A stretch of 64,000 bases of DNA from Haloferax marinum (GCF_009674625.1 NZ_WKJQ01000001.1:186001-250000); one strand, 5' to 3'; shown: positions 38,248-47,921, numbered from the stretch's first letter. Notes: generated by a model from the letters alone, not told the origin. Numbers and translations are program-made.

Positions 38248-39759
38248 GTGCTGACGAAGGACCTCCTTCGCGTCTCGCGGGCAGGTGGTGGTTACCACCC
38301 GCAGTTCGCCGGCCGACAGAATCGCCCGCTCGCAGCGAAGACGCTCGGCGTCTTCCAGCGCCACGTCGGTGACTCTCGGGACGCGCTCGACGAGGCACTC
38401 ACCGCGCTCGAATCCGAGGCCGACGACTTCAAACTCGTCCGCGGGTTCGCGTCACTACTCGACCGCGAAGCGGTGTTCGAGACACGGGCGGCGGTTCCGC
38501 CGGTCCGGGCACGTCGTGCGGCGTTCGAGGCGGCGATGGATGGCGGCGGCGTTGCGACATCCGAAGAACGTGCGGAGGCACTCGACCGTGCAGCGTCGGC
38601 GCTCGGAGTGACCGCCGACGCGGTGGACGCGTCGCTGACGGCCGACCGCGACGTCGAACAGGTTCTGGCCGACTTCGACCCGCGATGGACGCCCGACGAG
38701 TTGCTCGTGCAATATAACCTCTCGTTGGCTCAGACGGCTCTTTTCGACGCCACAGACGTCCGCGTTCGGAGTTCGGACCCGAAGGCGCTCGTCTCGGCAG
38801 TCAAGCGACTGCGACTGATGTACGAGATTCGGAAGACCGACGCTGGCCGCGAAGTCGTCGTCACTGGACCGGACGCACTGTTTCGACGGACGCGACGATA
38901 CGGAACCGCCTTCGCCCGTCTCCTGCGGTCTGTCGCTGCCGCCGACGAGTGGCGACTCACGGCGACCATCGACGACAGGGGGCGTGAACGCGAGATGCAC
39001 CTGACGAGCGACGACGTGTCGGTTCCGGGCGTCGAACCGATGGCCGAACCCGGATTCGACAGCGACGTCGAAGCCGACTTCGCCGCCCGGTTCCGCGGTC
39101 TCGACCTCGACTGGGAGTTGGTCCGGGAACCAGAACCGCTGGAGACGGGGACGAGCGTGATGATTCCCGACTTCGCCTTCGACTACGAGTTCGGCGACTT
39201 TCGGGTGTTCTTCGAGATAATGGGCTTTTGGACGCCCGACTACGTCGAGAAGAAACTTGGGCAACTGGACGACGTGGCGGACGTCGAGATGCTCGTCGCC
39301 GTCGATTCGTCACTCGGCGTCAGCGAGGACATCGAGGCCCGCGACCACCGGGCGATTCCGTACACCGGGTCCGTGCGTGTAAAGGACGTAGTAGACGTGC
39401 TTCGGGAGTACGAAGTCGAGTTGACGTCGGCGTCTGCCGACGCCCTCCCCGACGAACTGCGCCCCGACGACGACGCACTCTCACTCGAACAGTTAGCTAC
39501 CGACCTCGGCGTGAGCGAGTCCGTCCTCGACGACGTGGCGTTCCCAGAGCACGAACGCGTCGGCCGGACACTCGTTCGCCAACGAGTCCTCGATTCGGTC
39601 GCGGAAGCGGTCGAAGCAGGGATGTCGCTCTCGGACGTGGAGTCGGTCCTCGATACACGGGGACTCGGCGACGCGAGTGCTGTTCTCTCACGTCTCGGAT
39701 ACCGCGTCGAGTGGGAAGGGCTGACCGGGGGAACGGTTCGGAAAAAGGACGAAGACTAA
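38248..39759 (+). CDS. bax1: Bax1 nuclease, XPB partner (DUF790)
   Basis: This 503-residue protein starts at a GTG with VLTKDLLRVSRAGGGYHPQF, the standard opening of Bax1 (DUF790). Bax1 is an archaeal endonuclease that binds XPB and cuts DNA beside a bubble. A central PD-(D/E)xK-like region is visible: VMIPDFAFDYEFGDFRVFFEIMGFW near residues 306-330, where D and E residues with a later K (VEKKLG) form the nuclease site. The C-terminus has two short helical motifs (SLEQLATDLGVSESV, GLGDASAVLSRLGY) that may bind DNA. Upstream in-frame codons cover the tandem repeat and promoter. Confidence 0.88.
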   Translation: MLTKDLLRVSRAGGGYHPQFAGRQNRPLAAKTLGVFQRHVGDSRDALDEALTALESEADDFKLVRGFASLLDREAVFETRAAVPPVRARRAAFEAAMDGGGVATSEERAEALDRAASALGVTADAVDASLTADRDVEQVLADFDPRWTPDELLVQYNLSLAQTALFDATDVRVRSSDPKALVSAVKRLRLMYEIRKTDAGREVVVTGPDALFRRTRRYGTAFARLLRSVAAADEWRLTATIDDRGREREMHLTSDDVSVPGVEPMAEPGFDSDVEADFAARFRGLDLDWELVREPEPLETGTSVMIPDFAFDYEFGDFRVFFEIMGFWTPDYVEKKLGQLDDVADVEMLVAVDSSLGVSEDIEARDHRAIPYTGSVRVKDVVDVLREYEVELTSASADALPDELRPDDDALSLEQLATDLGVSESVLDDVAFPEHERVGRTLVRQRVLDSVAEAVEAGMSLSDVESVLDTRGLGDASAVLSRLGYRVEWEGLTGGTVRKKDED

Positions 39760-39762
39760 CGG

Positions 39763-40299
39763 TCAGTCGAGTTTCGAGAGGTCTTCTTGCCGGCCCTTCG
39801 GGACCGTCGAGCGGAGTTCCCCGTGGAGATACAGGCCCACACCGAGCGGTTCGAGTTCGCCGGCGAGTTCGTGGGCGGCGACGAGATAGCCCCAATCGCC
39901 CTCCCAGCGGTCGAGTTGCTGGTCGTGGCCGGCGACGAAGGCTTTGGCTTCGCCCGGACCGAGTTCGATGACGTTCTTCGTCGCGTCCCGGCAGAATCGC
40001 TGGACTGCGTTGGTCGAAGGCTTCCAGTGTCGCTGTCGCGTTCGGAGGATACGCATCCCGAGCCCTTCGACCTGAATCGGGTCGACCATCTCGGCGGGGA
40101 ACGCCCAAATCTTCCCCGCGCCTTTCTCCCAGAACGTGTAGTGGTCGAACGTCTCGGGGTCGAGTCCGAACCGCTCTTCCCACCAGTCGACGACTTCTTC
40201 GCGAGACGGACGCCCTTCGACGACTCTGTCGTCGGGCGTCTCTGGGAGGCGGTCGAACTGTTGGCCCCAGTTTTCGTCTTCGGCGGTTTCGTCTCTCAT
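39763..40299 (-). CDS. PUA-like RNA-binding partner of the m5C methyltransferase
   Basis: This 178-residue protein starts MRDETAEDENWGQQFDRLPE. The N-terminal half has VDWWEERFGLDPETFDHYTFWEKG. The second half reads VEGLGMRILRTRQRHWKPST and, near the end, AHELAGELEPLGVGLYLHGEL, which resembles the extra C-terminal RNA-binding module (PUA-like) of RsmF/NSUN enzymes. Its start overlaps the stop of the methyltransferase gene by two bases (ATGA), so the two are coupled. The pair looks like a two-gene version of the single RsmF protein. The function in RNA recognition is inference. Confidence 0.7.
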   Translation of the reverse strand: MRDETAEDENWGQQFDRLPETPDDRVVEGRPSREEVVDWWEERFGLDPETFDHYTFWEKGAGKIWAFPAEMVDPIQVEGLGMRILRTRQRHWKPSTNAVQRFCRDATKNVIELGPGEAKAFVAGHDQQLDRWEGDWGYLVAAHELAGELEPLGVGLYLHGELRSTVPKGRQEDLSKLD

Positions 40300-41237
40300 C
40301 CTTGGACCTCCAGTTTCGCGGTGAAAAAGCCGCCCGTGTCGTTCTGATGTGGGTAGACACGTCGGGCCTTGGTGACCGAGGGGTCGTACTCTTCGTCTTC
40401 CCACTCGGTGACGCCGGGAGACGTTTCGAAGCCAGCAGGCACGTCCCACTCGACGACTTCGCAGTCTTCCCGTTCGAGGACGAAGTCGAGGACCGCTTCG
40501 TTCTCTTCGGGCGCGAACGTGCACGTAGAGTAGACGACGGTGCCACCGGGTTTCGTCACCTGGACGGCGCGGCGGAGGATGCCTTTCTGGATGCCGGCGA
40601 CGCTCTGGACGTGGTTCATCGTCCACTCGTCGAGGACGTCAGGGTTCTTTCGACACGTGCCCTCACAGGAACACGGTGCGTCGACGAGGACGCGGTCGAA
40701 CTGCGAGAATGCGCCCGGTTCGTCCGGCGTCTGCTCGCCGAACGGTTTCATCGAGAAGTTTCGTGCGTCCTGATTCGTCACGACGAGATTCGTCACACCG
40801 AGTCGTTCGGCGTTGTGACGGAGTGCCGAGAGTCGGCCGAGATTGTTGTCGTTGCCGACGAGGACGCCCTCGTCGTTCATCATGGCGGCTATCTGGGTCG
40901 TCTTCGACCCCGGTGCGGCGCAGGTGTCCCAGACACGCTCGCCAGGTTGCGGGTCGAGTGCGATTGCCGGGAGTGCAGAGACTTCTTCTTGTCCGTGGAG
41001 CCAACCGTGGAAGTACGGCCAGTTCGTTCCTGCAGTACTGTCTTCGAGTTTCAGGATACCGGGGTGCCAGTCGGTCGGTTCGTAGCTGACGCCCTCGTCG
41101 TCGAGTGCCTCGCGGGCACGCTCCACTGTGGCCTTGATGGTGTTGACCCGGACGACAGACGGAAGAGGCCGCTCGCAGGCCTCCAAGAATGCCTCCTCGT
41201 CGTCCACGAGTGGCGCGTACCGCTGGAGCGGGTTCAT
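40296..41237 (-). CDS. RNA m5C methyltransferase, NOL1/NOP2/Sun family
   Basis: This 313-residue SAM-dependent methyltransferase carries all family marks: VWDTCAAPGSKTTQIAAMM (motif I, near residue 100), VGNDNNLGRLS, FDRVLVDAPCSCEGTCRK (motif IV, near residue 181, with the releasing Cys) and VVYSTCTFAPEENEAVL (motif VI, with the catalytic Cys in STC). It methylates cytosine C5 in tRNA or rRNA; which one is not visible. The ATG at 41237 gives MNPLQRYAPLVD; the 30 codons upstream in frame look untranslated. It overlaps the PUA-like gene downstream. Confidence 0.9.
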   Translation of the reverse strand: MNPLQRYAPLVDDEEAFLEACERPLPSVVRVNTIKATVERAREALDDEGVSYEPTDWHPGILKLEDSTAGTNWPYFHGWLHGQEEVSALPAIALDPQPGERVWDTCAAPGSKTTQIAAMMNDEGVLVGNDNNLGRLSALRHNAERLGVTNLVVTNQDARNFSMKPFGEQTPDEPGAFSQFDRVLVDAPCSCEGTCRKNPDVLDEWTMNHVQSVAGIQKGILRRAVQVTKPGGTVVYSTCTFAPEENEAVLDFVLEREDCEVVEWDVPAGFETSPGVTEWEDEEYDPSVTKARRVYPHQNDTGGFFTAKLEVQG

Positions 41238-41430
41238 ACCACTCGATTCCGTGTGGGTGCGTTTGTCGGTTTCGGAGTGGCCGGGGCTCTCGTGTGAGAA
41301 ACACGAAGTATCTCGGCGGACGCCCATCTGACAGTATTGTCCCCAGTATTCAGGCCCCCCTTCTCAAAACGTATAATTTGGGGCTCACTTTTATGAGCTG
41401 TATTGGCTGATAACTGCACAGTTGAGCACA

Positions 41431-43014
41431 ATGAACGTAAATCAGACTGGGGGAGCTGATGGAGTGTTGATTACGAGCGAAAAGCGGAGCACGGTCGATG
41501 GTGGGGCACTCTGTGCCGAAATCGGAATCGACGACGACGAAGTCGAGTGGCGAAAGAGGTTCACGCGGTTTACCGAGGCCGACGCAAGACGTCTCGATGC
41601 GCTCTCTGACACGTTCGACGACGTGGCCGAACCACTCGTCGAAGAGTTCTACGACAACATTCTGCGAGACGACGAGACGGAGTCGATTCTGGGGCGCTCG
41701 ACGAAGTCGGTCGAGGCGCTGAAGGGGTCCCAGCACGCCTACCTCGACGACCTGACGAACGGTTCGTACGGGTGCGACTACTTCGAAAGACGGGCACGTA
41801 TCGGGAAGATTCACGACATGCTGGAACTCGGGCCGAAAATCTACCTCGGCGCGTACTCGGTGTACTACGAGGGACTGTTCGGAGCAATCGTCGAGGACGC
41901 AAAATCGCGGCTTGCCAGCACCGAACCGGCCGTCGAGACGACGAAACCCTCACTTCGTGAACGACTCTCTGGAGCGAAAGCCGCGACCGACGGCGCAGTC
42001 GAGACAGATTCGGATGGGCTCTCTCCCGAGGAGGCGCTCGACGAAGTGTACGAGAACTTCATGTCCGTCCTCAAACTCGTCACGCTCGACCAACAGGTCG
42101 CGATGGACACCTACATCCACTCGTACAGCAGTCAGATAGAAGACGAACTCGAGCGGCGTGAACACGTCACCAAAGAGGTCAGAGAGACCGTCGACGAACT
42201 CTCCGAGGACGCCGAGAAAGTCACTACACGGGCAGCGACGATTCGGGACTCTGCGTCGATACAGTCCGAAAGTACGCGGTCGGTCGCCGACGAAGTGTCG
42301 TCGATGAGTGCGACGGTCGAAGAGATTGCGGCGACGGCGACCGAAGTCGAAGAGACGAGTGGACGCGCCGAGTCGCTCGCTCGTCACGGTCAGGAGGCCG
42401 CAGGCGAGGCACTCGGTGCGATGGCTGAAGTCAGCGACTCCGCAGAAGGCGTCGCAGACGACGTGGACCAACTCAGAACTCGTGTCGACGAAATCGACGA
42501 AGTGGTCGAGATAATCACCGGCATCGCCGACCAGACCAACCTGCTGGCACTCAACGCCTCCATCGAGGCCGCACGGGCAGGTGACGCGGGCGACGGGTTC
42601 GCCGTCGTCGCCGAGGAGGTCAAGTCGCTCGCAGAAGAGTCGAAAGCGCAAGTCGGCGAGATAGAGTCGGTCATCAGGCGGATTCAAGACGACACAGACG
42701 AGACGGCCAAGAACATCGAACAGACCACCGTCAGACTCGACGAGGGCATCGACGAAGTCGAGTCTGCGATGGAGAACCTCGGTGAAATCGTCGCCGCTGT
42801 CGAGGACACTGCGGCGGGGATTCGCGAGGTGTCGGACGCGACGGACGAACAGGCGACGTCGATGACCGAGATTACGAGTATGATGGACGAAGTCGCGATG
42901 CGTGCCTCGGAGATACGCGAAGAAGTCGCGACCGTCTCGGAAGCGAACCAGCGACAGGCCGAACAGGTTACCGAAATCGCCGACACGGTCGGCCGTCTCA
43001 CCGACGAGTCCTAA
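41431..43014 (+). CDS. HemAT-type globin-coupled chemotaxis transducer
   Basis: This 527-residue soluble protein has an N-terminal sensor globin (about residues 30-185), with the haem-binding His in [20 protein letters not shown] near residue 129. A linker follows, and then a methyl-accepting signalling domain with the conserved hairpin tip ([21 protein letters not shown], near residue 370, and [16 protein letters not shown]). It has no membrane segment. HemAT proteins sense oxygen through haem and steer movement through CheA. No che genes are nearby, so it must feed a distant array. Upstream, a TTG is in frame, but the ATG at 41431 is preferred. Confidence 0.9.
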   Translation: MNVNQTGGADGVLITSEKRSTVDGGALCAEIGIDDDEVEWRKRFTRFTEADARRLDALSDTFDDVAEPLVEEFYDNILRDDETESILGRSTKSVEALKGSQHAYLDDLTNGSYGCDYFERRARIGKIHDMLELGPKIYLGAYSVYYEGLFGAIVEDAKSRLASTEPAVETTKPSLRERLSGAKAATDGAVETDSDGLSPEEALDEVYENFMSVLKLVTLDQQVAMDTYIHSYSSQIEDELERREHVTKEVRETVDELSEDAEKVTTRAATIRDSASIQSESTRSVADEVSSMSATVEEIAATATEVEETSGRAESLARHGQEAAGEALGAMAEVSDSAEGVADDVDQLRTRVDEIDEVVEIITGIADQTNLLALNASIEAARAGDAGDGFAVVAEEVKSLAEESKAQVGEIESVIRRIQDDTDETAKNIEQTTVRLDEGIDEVESAMENLGEIVAAVEDTAAGIREVSDATDEQATSMTEITSMMDEVAMRASEIREEVATVSEANQRQAEQVTEIADTVGRLTDES

Positions 43015-43111
43015 ACCCGCTCGTCTTCGGGGGTGCCACGGGGTTCAGCGGTCGGCTTTTGCGGTACACACCCCCGTCGGATTTACCACACGCGGGCACC
43101 CACGTTGACAT

Positions 43112-43858
43112 ATGGCACAAATACGCGTCTTCGCTGACGAACTCACCGACCAGTTGGACTCTCCGACGCTCGTCGAGGGACTCCCCGGTGTGGGACTCGT
43201 TGGAAAAATCGCGGCCGACCACCTCGTCGAGGTGTTCGATATGACGCACTACGGTGACGTCTACTGTGGGGGTGTTCCCAAAGTTGCAGTGTACATGGAG
43301 GGGTCACCGACGCTCCATCCGCCCGTCCGACTCTACGCCGACGCCGAACACGACTTACTCGTGCTTCAGAGTGACATCCCGATTCGCCCCGAGTCGGCGA
43401 CCGAACTCGCGACGTGTCTCGACTCGTGGATTGCAGACCTCGACGTGACGCCGATTTACCTCTCTGGTATCGCACGACAGAAGTCCGACGGGGTGCCGGC
43501 GCTCTACGGTGTCGGGAGCGACGGTGTCTTGGACCGGTTGGAAGAGGCGGGTATCGGCCTCCCGACGGAGACGGGACTCATCTCGGGGCCGACTGGCGCG
43601 ATGCTGAACTATTCGGTTCAGCGTGGAACACCGGCGTTCGGACTCATCGTCGAGTCGGACCCGCAGTTCCCCGACCCCGAGGCGGCTCGAATCATCATCA
43701 AACAAGGAATCGAACCCCTGACGGGTATCGAGGTTCCGGTCGACGACCTGGTCGACAGCGCGGCCGAGATTCGACAGGCGAAAGAGAATCTGGCCAAGCA
43801 GATGCAACAGGCCGACGAAGAGAGTTCGCAAGCACGGCCACTCGGGATGTACCAGTAA
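43112..43858 (+). CDS. PAC2-family proteasome assembly chaperone-like protein
   Basis: This 248-residue protein matches the PAC2 family: TLVEGLPGVGLVGKIAADHL near residue 19, VYCGGVPKVAVYMEG, LLVLQSDIPIRPESA and GLISGPTGAMLNYSVQRGTPAFGLIVES. Archaeal PAC2 members are related to eukaryotic proteasome assembly chaperones and bind the 20S core. A C-terminal helix rich in Gln and Ala (AAEIRQAKENLAKQMQQA) follows. The gene is monocistronic. A minisatellite of 6.7 copies begins two bases after its stop codon. Confidence 0.88.
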   Translation: MAQIRVFADELTDQLDSPTLVEGLPGVGLVGKIAADHLVEVFDMTHYGDVYCGGVPKVAVYMEGSPTLHPPVRLYADAEHDLLVLQSDIPIRPESATELATCLDSWIADLDVTPIYLSGIARQKSDGVPALYGVGSDGVLDRLEEAGIGLPTETGLISGPTGAMLNYSVQRGTPAFGLIVESDPQFPDPEAARIIIKQGIEPLTGIEVPVDDLVDSAAEIRQAKENLAKQMQQADEESSQARPLGMYQ

Positions 43859-43859
43859 C

Positions 43860-44027
43860 GCGTGGTGGGGAGTCAGAACGGAATGCGTGGTGGGGAGTCA
43901 GAACGGAATGCGTGGTGGGGAGTCAGAACGGAATGCGTGGTGGGGAGTCAGAACGGAATGCGTGGTGGGGAGTCAGAACGAAATGCGTGGTGGGGAGTCA
44001 GAACGAAATGCGTGGTGGGAAGTTAGA
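43860..44027. repeat. 25-bp minisatellite, 6.7 copies
   Basis: Six full 25-bp units (start GCGTGGTGGGGAGTCAG) run from 43860 to 44009, followed by a diverged partial copy to 44027. The first four end GAACGGAAT; the fifth and sixth end GAACGAAAT. The array begins two bases after the PAC2 stop and ends about 106 bp before grpE. The period is not a multiple of three, so it does not encode a repeat peptide. Confidence 0.95.
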
Positions 44028-44133
44028 CCCACCTCCGACCGAAAACGAACCGGCGAATACACCCCAACAGTGAGAACCTTTCGGCCGGGGCGCAGTCTAC
44101 ACTCTTAAGCCATATCAGCCACTTTTCCCGCTC

Positions 44134-44832
44134 ATGAGCGACGACCCTGCCGAGTCGGTCACGGAAGCAACTGCAGAAGGCGACTCCGAGACGGCTTCCG
44201 AAGCCGATGCGTCGGAGTTCGAGGACGCGGAGGTAGTCGACCGCGACGCCGAGAACGGCGAATCGGTATCCGATGCCTCTGATGACAGCACCGACGACGA
44301 GTCGGACGCGGTATCCGACCGCGTCGCCGAGTACGACGACGAACTCGCCGACGAGGTTGCGGCACTCGAAGCGCGCGTGTCGGAACTCGAAGCCGAACGC
44401 GAGGAGACCGAAGCGACGGTCTCAGAACTCGAAAGCAGACTCAAGCGGACGCAGGCCGACTTCCAGAACTACAAGAAGCGAGCGAAGAAGCGCCAAGACC
44501 AGATCAAAGACCGCGCGACAGAGGACTTCGTCGAACGCGTCGTCACGGTCCGCGACAACCTGCTCCGCGCACTAGACCAAGACGAGGACGCCGACATCCG
44601 CGATGGCCTCGAATCGACGCTCAAGGAGTTCGACCGAATCCTCGAAGACGAGAACGTCGCCGTCATCGACCCCGAACCGGGAACCGACGTCGACCCGAAC
44701 CGTCACGAAGTGATGATGCGCGTCGACAGCGACCAACCGGTCGACACCATCGCGAGCGTGTTCCAACCGGGCTACGAGATGGCCGACAAGGTCATCCGCG
44801 CCGCACAGGTCACCGTCAGTAAAGACGAGTAG
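44134..44832 (+). CDS. grpE: GrpE nucleotide exchange factor
   Basis: This 232-residue protein has a long acidic N-terminal arm (residues 1-70, Asp/Glu/Ser-rich), a long dimeric coiled coil (EVAALEARVSELEAEREE to SRLKRTQADFQNYKKRAKKR) and the C-terminal beta domain (PNRHEVMMRVDSDQP, ASVFQPGYEMADKVIRAAQ, VTVSKDE). GrpE releases ADP from DnaK. The N-terminal acidic arm is longer than in bacteria, as is usual in haloarchaea. It is not directly joined to dnaK: an alpha/beta hydrolase gene lies between. Confidence 0.95.
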   Translation: MSDDPAESVTEATAEGDSETASEADASEFEDAEVVDRDAENGESVSDASDDSTDDESDAVSDRVAEYDDELADEVAALEARVSELEAEREETEATVSELESRLKRTQADFQNYKKRAKKRQDQIKDRATEDFVERVVTVRDNLLRALDQDEDADIRDGLESTLKEFDRILEDENVAVIDPEPGTDVDPNRHEVMMRVDSDQPVDTIASVFQPGYEMADKVIRAAQVTVSKDE

Positions 44833-44936
44833 TTCGGCACTGGCGAGTCCCCACGACCTGCCAACTGAGTCTTCTCGACGGCTGAACCGGTCGAATCCGG
44901 GGAGGACTTTTCTTCTCACCCGTCGTCAGGTCGTAC

Positions 44937-45707
44937 ATGCGACTTCGCCCCGGTCGACGCCGTCCGACAGTCCGTGTCACCCAACACGGTGACCCACTCG
45001 ACGACGGCTTGCTGTTCGTTCTCGGGTGGGGGAACAAACCCACTCACCGAAGCGTCGAATGGCTCATCGACCGACTCACGTACGACGGCTACCGAGTCCA
45101 CGCCGTCGAACTGCCGACGAACGGGTGGGAGTTCGAAGACCAGTACGTTGCGCCGGTCAGAGCGTACGCGGTGGACCGAGATATCGACCTCGTACTCAGT
45201 CACAGCACGGGTGGCCTCGTCGCGTCGCACCTCGACTTGGCTGTGCGCAACGTCTTTTTGAGTCCGTGGTGGGGAATGGCACTCGATGGAATCGACCGGT
45301 TCGTCTATCCACTGCTCGAGCGAGTCCCGACGAGAAAGCCGTTCGTTCCGACTGGCATCGCTCGGACGGACCTCGGAGCGCTGAAACTTGCCGAGGAGAT
45401 GCGTGACACACCGGACACCGTCTCGCCTGCGTTCCTCCGCGCGATTCGGGGCGCACAGGATTCGCTACCGCCGTTTCGGACGTCCGACGTGGTGTTCTTC
45501 TCACCGACAGACCGAGTCGTCGACGTCCCGTCTATCGGCGAGCGAACGCCGGCCGATAATCTGGTCCCCTACGACGGTGGCCACGAGTTCTTCGCCAGCG
45601 AGGCACGAGAACACACGTTTACGAAGGTCAGTGTGGCCCTCGAAGACGGCGCCGATTCGTTTCGCTCGGTAGACGCGACTCCTCTCTCTGTGGCTGAACG
45701 GCCGTAA
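44937..45707 (+). CDS. Alpha/beta hydrolase-like protein between grpE and dnaK
   Basis: This 256-residue protein has a hydrolase-type opening (DDGLLFVLGWGNKPTHRSVEW), a nucleophile elbow SHSTGG near residue 85 in LVLSHSTGGLVASHL, a possible acid at FFSPTDRVVD near 186 and a His near the end (YDGGHEFFA). The catalytic triad is plausible. There is no signal peptide. The substrate is unknown. Its position between the chaperone genes may be chance, since grpE and dnaK keep separate promoters. It lies 104 bp after grpE and 211 bp before dnaK. Confidence 0.75.
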   Translation: MRLRPGRRRPTVRVTQHGDPLDDGLLFVLGWGNKPTHRSVEWLIDRLTYDGYRVHAVELPTNGWEFEDQYVAPVRAYAVDRDIDLVLSHSTGGLVASHLDLAVRNVFLSPWWGMALDGIDRFVYPLLERVPTRKPFVPTGIARTDLGALKLAEEMRDTPDTVSPAFLRAIRGAQDSLPPFRTSDVVFFSPTDRVVDVPSIGERTPADNLVPYDGGHEFFASEAREHTFTKVSVALEDGADSFRSVDATPLSVAERP

Positions 45708-45883
45708 TCGATTTGTAGACGTCCGTAGAACGGGCCTCACCGAATTTTCCGCCGAGTCGAATCGCGGTCAGAGGACGCAGTGGGCGGTTCTACATAAATC
45801 GTCCGACCTGATTCGGAGTGCCAACTCAAAATCGCAAGACTGCGGCGACGTGTATACACTGTGTGTGTCGTAGTATCTAGTAA

Positions 45884-45892
45884 CCTTTAACC
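45884..45892 (+). promoter_or_regulatory. TATA-like box of dnaK
   Basis: CCTTTAACC is centred about 31 nt before the ATG at 45919. It gives a near-leaderless dnaK transcript with its own promoter. Confidence 0.4.
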
Positions 45893-45918
45893 ACCAAAGG
45901 ACGGTATTTGAGTGCAAG

Positions 45919-47778
45919 ATGGCGAGCAATAAGATTCTGGGTATCGACCTTGGTACCACGAACAGCGCGTTCGCGGTGATGGAAGGTGGGGACCCGGAGA
46001 TTATCGTGAACGCAGAAGGCGACCGAACGACGCCCTCCGTCGTCGCGTTCACCGACGATGGTGAGCGCCTCGTTGGAAAGCCGGCGAAGAACCAGGCTAT
46101 CCAGAACCCTGAGCGCACCATTCGTTCTATCAAGCGCCACATGGGTGAAGACGGCTACACCGTCGACATCGAGGGTGAGGAGTACACGCCCGAGCAGATT
46201 TCGGCGATGATTCTCCAGAAGATCAAACGCGACGCCGAAGACTACCTCGGCGACGAACTCAAGAAAGCGGTCATCACGGTCCCTGCGTACTTCAACGACA
46301 AACAGCGTCAGGCGACGAAAGACGCCGGCGAAATCGCCGGCCTCGACGTCGAGCGCATCGTCAACGAACCGACGGCCGCGTCGATGGCGTACGGTCTCGA
46401 CGACGAGTCGAACCAGACGGTCCTCGTCTACGACCTCGGTGGCGGAACGTTCGACGTCTCCGTCCTCGACCTCGGAGGCGGCGTCTACGAAGTCGTCGCG
46501 ACGAACGGGGACAACGACCTCGGTGGGGACGACTGGGACGAAGCCATCATCGACTGGCTCGCACAGGAGTTCAAGAACGACCACAACATCGACCTCCGTG
46601 AGGATCGTCAGGCCCTCCAGCGCCTCAAGGACGCGGCCGAAGACGCCAAGATAGAGCTCTCCTCGCGCAAGGAGACGACCATCAACCTCCCGTTCATCAC
46701 GGCGACGGATTCCGGCCCGGTCCACCTCGAATACGACCTCACTCGAGCGAAGTTCGAGTCGCTCACGAAGGACCTCATCGAGCGCACGGTCGAACCTACG
46801 GAGCAGGCGCTCGAAGACGCCGAGTACACGAAAGACGACATCGACGAAGTCATCCTCGTCGGTGGGTCGACCCGCATGCCGCAGGTCATCGACAAGGTCG
46901 GCGAGATGCTCGGGTCCGAACCCAAGAAATCCGTCAACCCCGACGAAGCAGTCGCACTCGGTGCGGCGATTCAGGGTGGCGTCCTCGGCGGCGAAGTCGA
47001 CGACATCGTCCTCCTCGACGTGACGCCGCTGTCGCTCGGTATCGAGGTCAAAGGTGGCCTGTTCGAACGCCTCATCGAGAAGAACACGACCATCCCGACC
47101 GAGGAGTCGAAGATTTTCACCACCGCGGCCGACAACCAGACGACGGTTCAGGTCCGCGTCTTCCAGGGTGAGCGCGAGATGGCCGCAGACAACGAACTCC
47201 TCGGCGAGTTCACGCTGTCGGGTATCCCACCGGCACCGGCCGGCACCCCACAGATCGAAGTCGGATTCAACATCGACGAAAACGGTATCGTCAACGTCTC
47301 TGCAGAGGACAAAGGCTCCGGTAACGCCGAGTCCATCACCATCGAAGGCGGTGCTGGTCTCTCCGACGACGAAATCGACCGGATGCAGCAGGAGGCCGAA
47401 CAGCACGCCGAAGAGGACAAAGAACGCCGCCGCGCCGTCGAGGCCCGCAACGAGGCCGAAGGCGCAGTCCAGCGGGCCGAGACCCTCCTCGAGGAGAACG
47501 AAGAGAACGTCGACGACGAACTCCGCGCGGACATCGAGGCGGCCATCGAGGACGTCGAAGCGACCCTCGAAGACCCCGAAGCGTCCACCGAGGAACTCGA
47601 AGACGTCACCGAACACCTCTCGAAGGAACTGCAGGAGATCGGCAAGCGCATGTACCAGCAACAGGCCCAGGCGCAGGCCGGCGGCCCCGGCGGTGCCGGC
47701 GGCCCCAATGCTGAGGACATCGACCCCGAAGACTTCGTCGACGCCGACGCCGACTTCGACGACGAAGACGACCAATAA
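45919..47778 (+). CDS. dnaK: Hsp70 chaperone DnaK
   Basis: This 619-residue Hsp70 has an ATPase domain with [13 protein letters not shown] near residue 7, [18 protein letters not shown] near 114, [17 protein letters not shown] near 172 and [11 protein letters not shown] near 313. The substrate domain follows ([19 protein letters not shown], then [14 protein letters not shown]), with a helical lid and a Gly/Ala tail ([10 protein letters not shown]) ending in an acidic stretch. It binds unfolded proteins in an ATP cycle with DnaJ and GrpE. The ATG at 45919 is supported by a TATA-like box at 45884-45892. Confidence 0.98.
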   Translation: MASNKILGIDLGTTNSAFAVMEGGDPEIIVNAEGDRTTPSVVAFTDDGERLVGKPAKNQAIQNPERTIRSIKRHMGEDGYTVDIEGEEYTPEQISAMILQKIKRDAEDYLGDELKKAVITVPAYFNDKQRQATKDAGEIAGLDVERIVNEPTAASMAYGLDDESNQTVLVYDLGGGTFDVSVLDLGGGVYEVVATNGDNDLGGDDWDEAIIDWLAQEFKNDHNIDLREDRQALQRLKDAAEDAKIELSSRKETTINLPFITATDSGPVHLEYDLTRAKFESLTKDLIERTVEPTEQALEDAEYTKDDIDEVILVGGSTRMPQVIDKVGEMLGSEPKKSVNPDEAVALGAAIQGGVLGGEVDDIVLLDVTPLSLGIEVKGGLFERLIEKNTTIPTEESKIFTTAADNQTTVQVRVFQGEREMAADNELLGEFTLSGIPPAPAGTPQIEVGFNIDENGIVNVSAEDKGSGNAESITIEGGAGLSDDEIDRMQQEAEQHAEEDKERRRAVEARNEAEGAVQRAETLLEENEENVDDELRADIEAAIEDVEATLEDPEASTEELEDVTEHLSKELQEIGKRMYQQQAQAQAGGPGGAGGPNAEDIDPEDFVDADADFDDEDDQ

Positions 47779-47828
47779 CCACGGCGTCTGACTGCAGTTC
47801 ATCGGGCCTCCCGGCGCAGTCGGCCGAA

Positions 47829-47840
47829 TTTTTGATTTTT
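47829..47840 (+). terminator. T-rich terminator after dnaK
   Basis: Two T5 runs (ATTTTTGATTTTTC) lie about 50 bp after the dnaK stop and before the dnaJ promoter, consistent with separate dnaK and dnaJ transcripts. Confidence 0.45.
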
Positions 47841-47883
47841 CGTACGTCTACACCCTCGTAGCGTCGCAAATACTAGAGGCGCA

Positions 47884-47896
47884 CTTTTCAAATACC
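47884..47896 (+). promoter_or_regulatory. TATA-like element of dnaJ
   Basis: CTTTTCAAATACC lies about 32 nt upstream of the dnaJ ATG at 47922, at usual promoter spacing. Confidence 0.45.
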
Positions 47897-47921
47897 TCGA
47901 CGGATTACAAGGCACTAACCG

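Noticed and set aside
43860..44027. CRISPR array
   Set aside because: The 25-bp units are directly joined with no unique spacers, so this is a minisatellite.
43887..44108. Reading frame encoding Trp/Gly/Glu repeats after PAC2
   Set aside because: It is produced by translating the 25-bp minisatellite, whose period cycles through all frames; codon use is not haloarchaeal.
45877..47802. 641-codon antisense frame opposite dnaK
   Set aside because: It is a shadow of the highly biased dnaK codons, rich in Val, Leu, Phe and Arg strings without family features.
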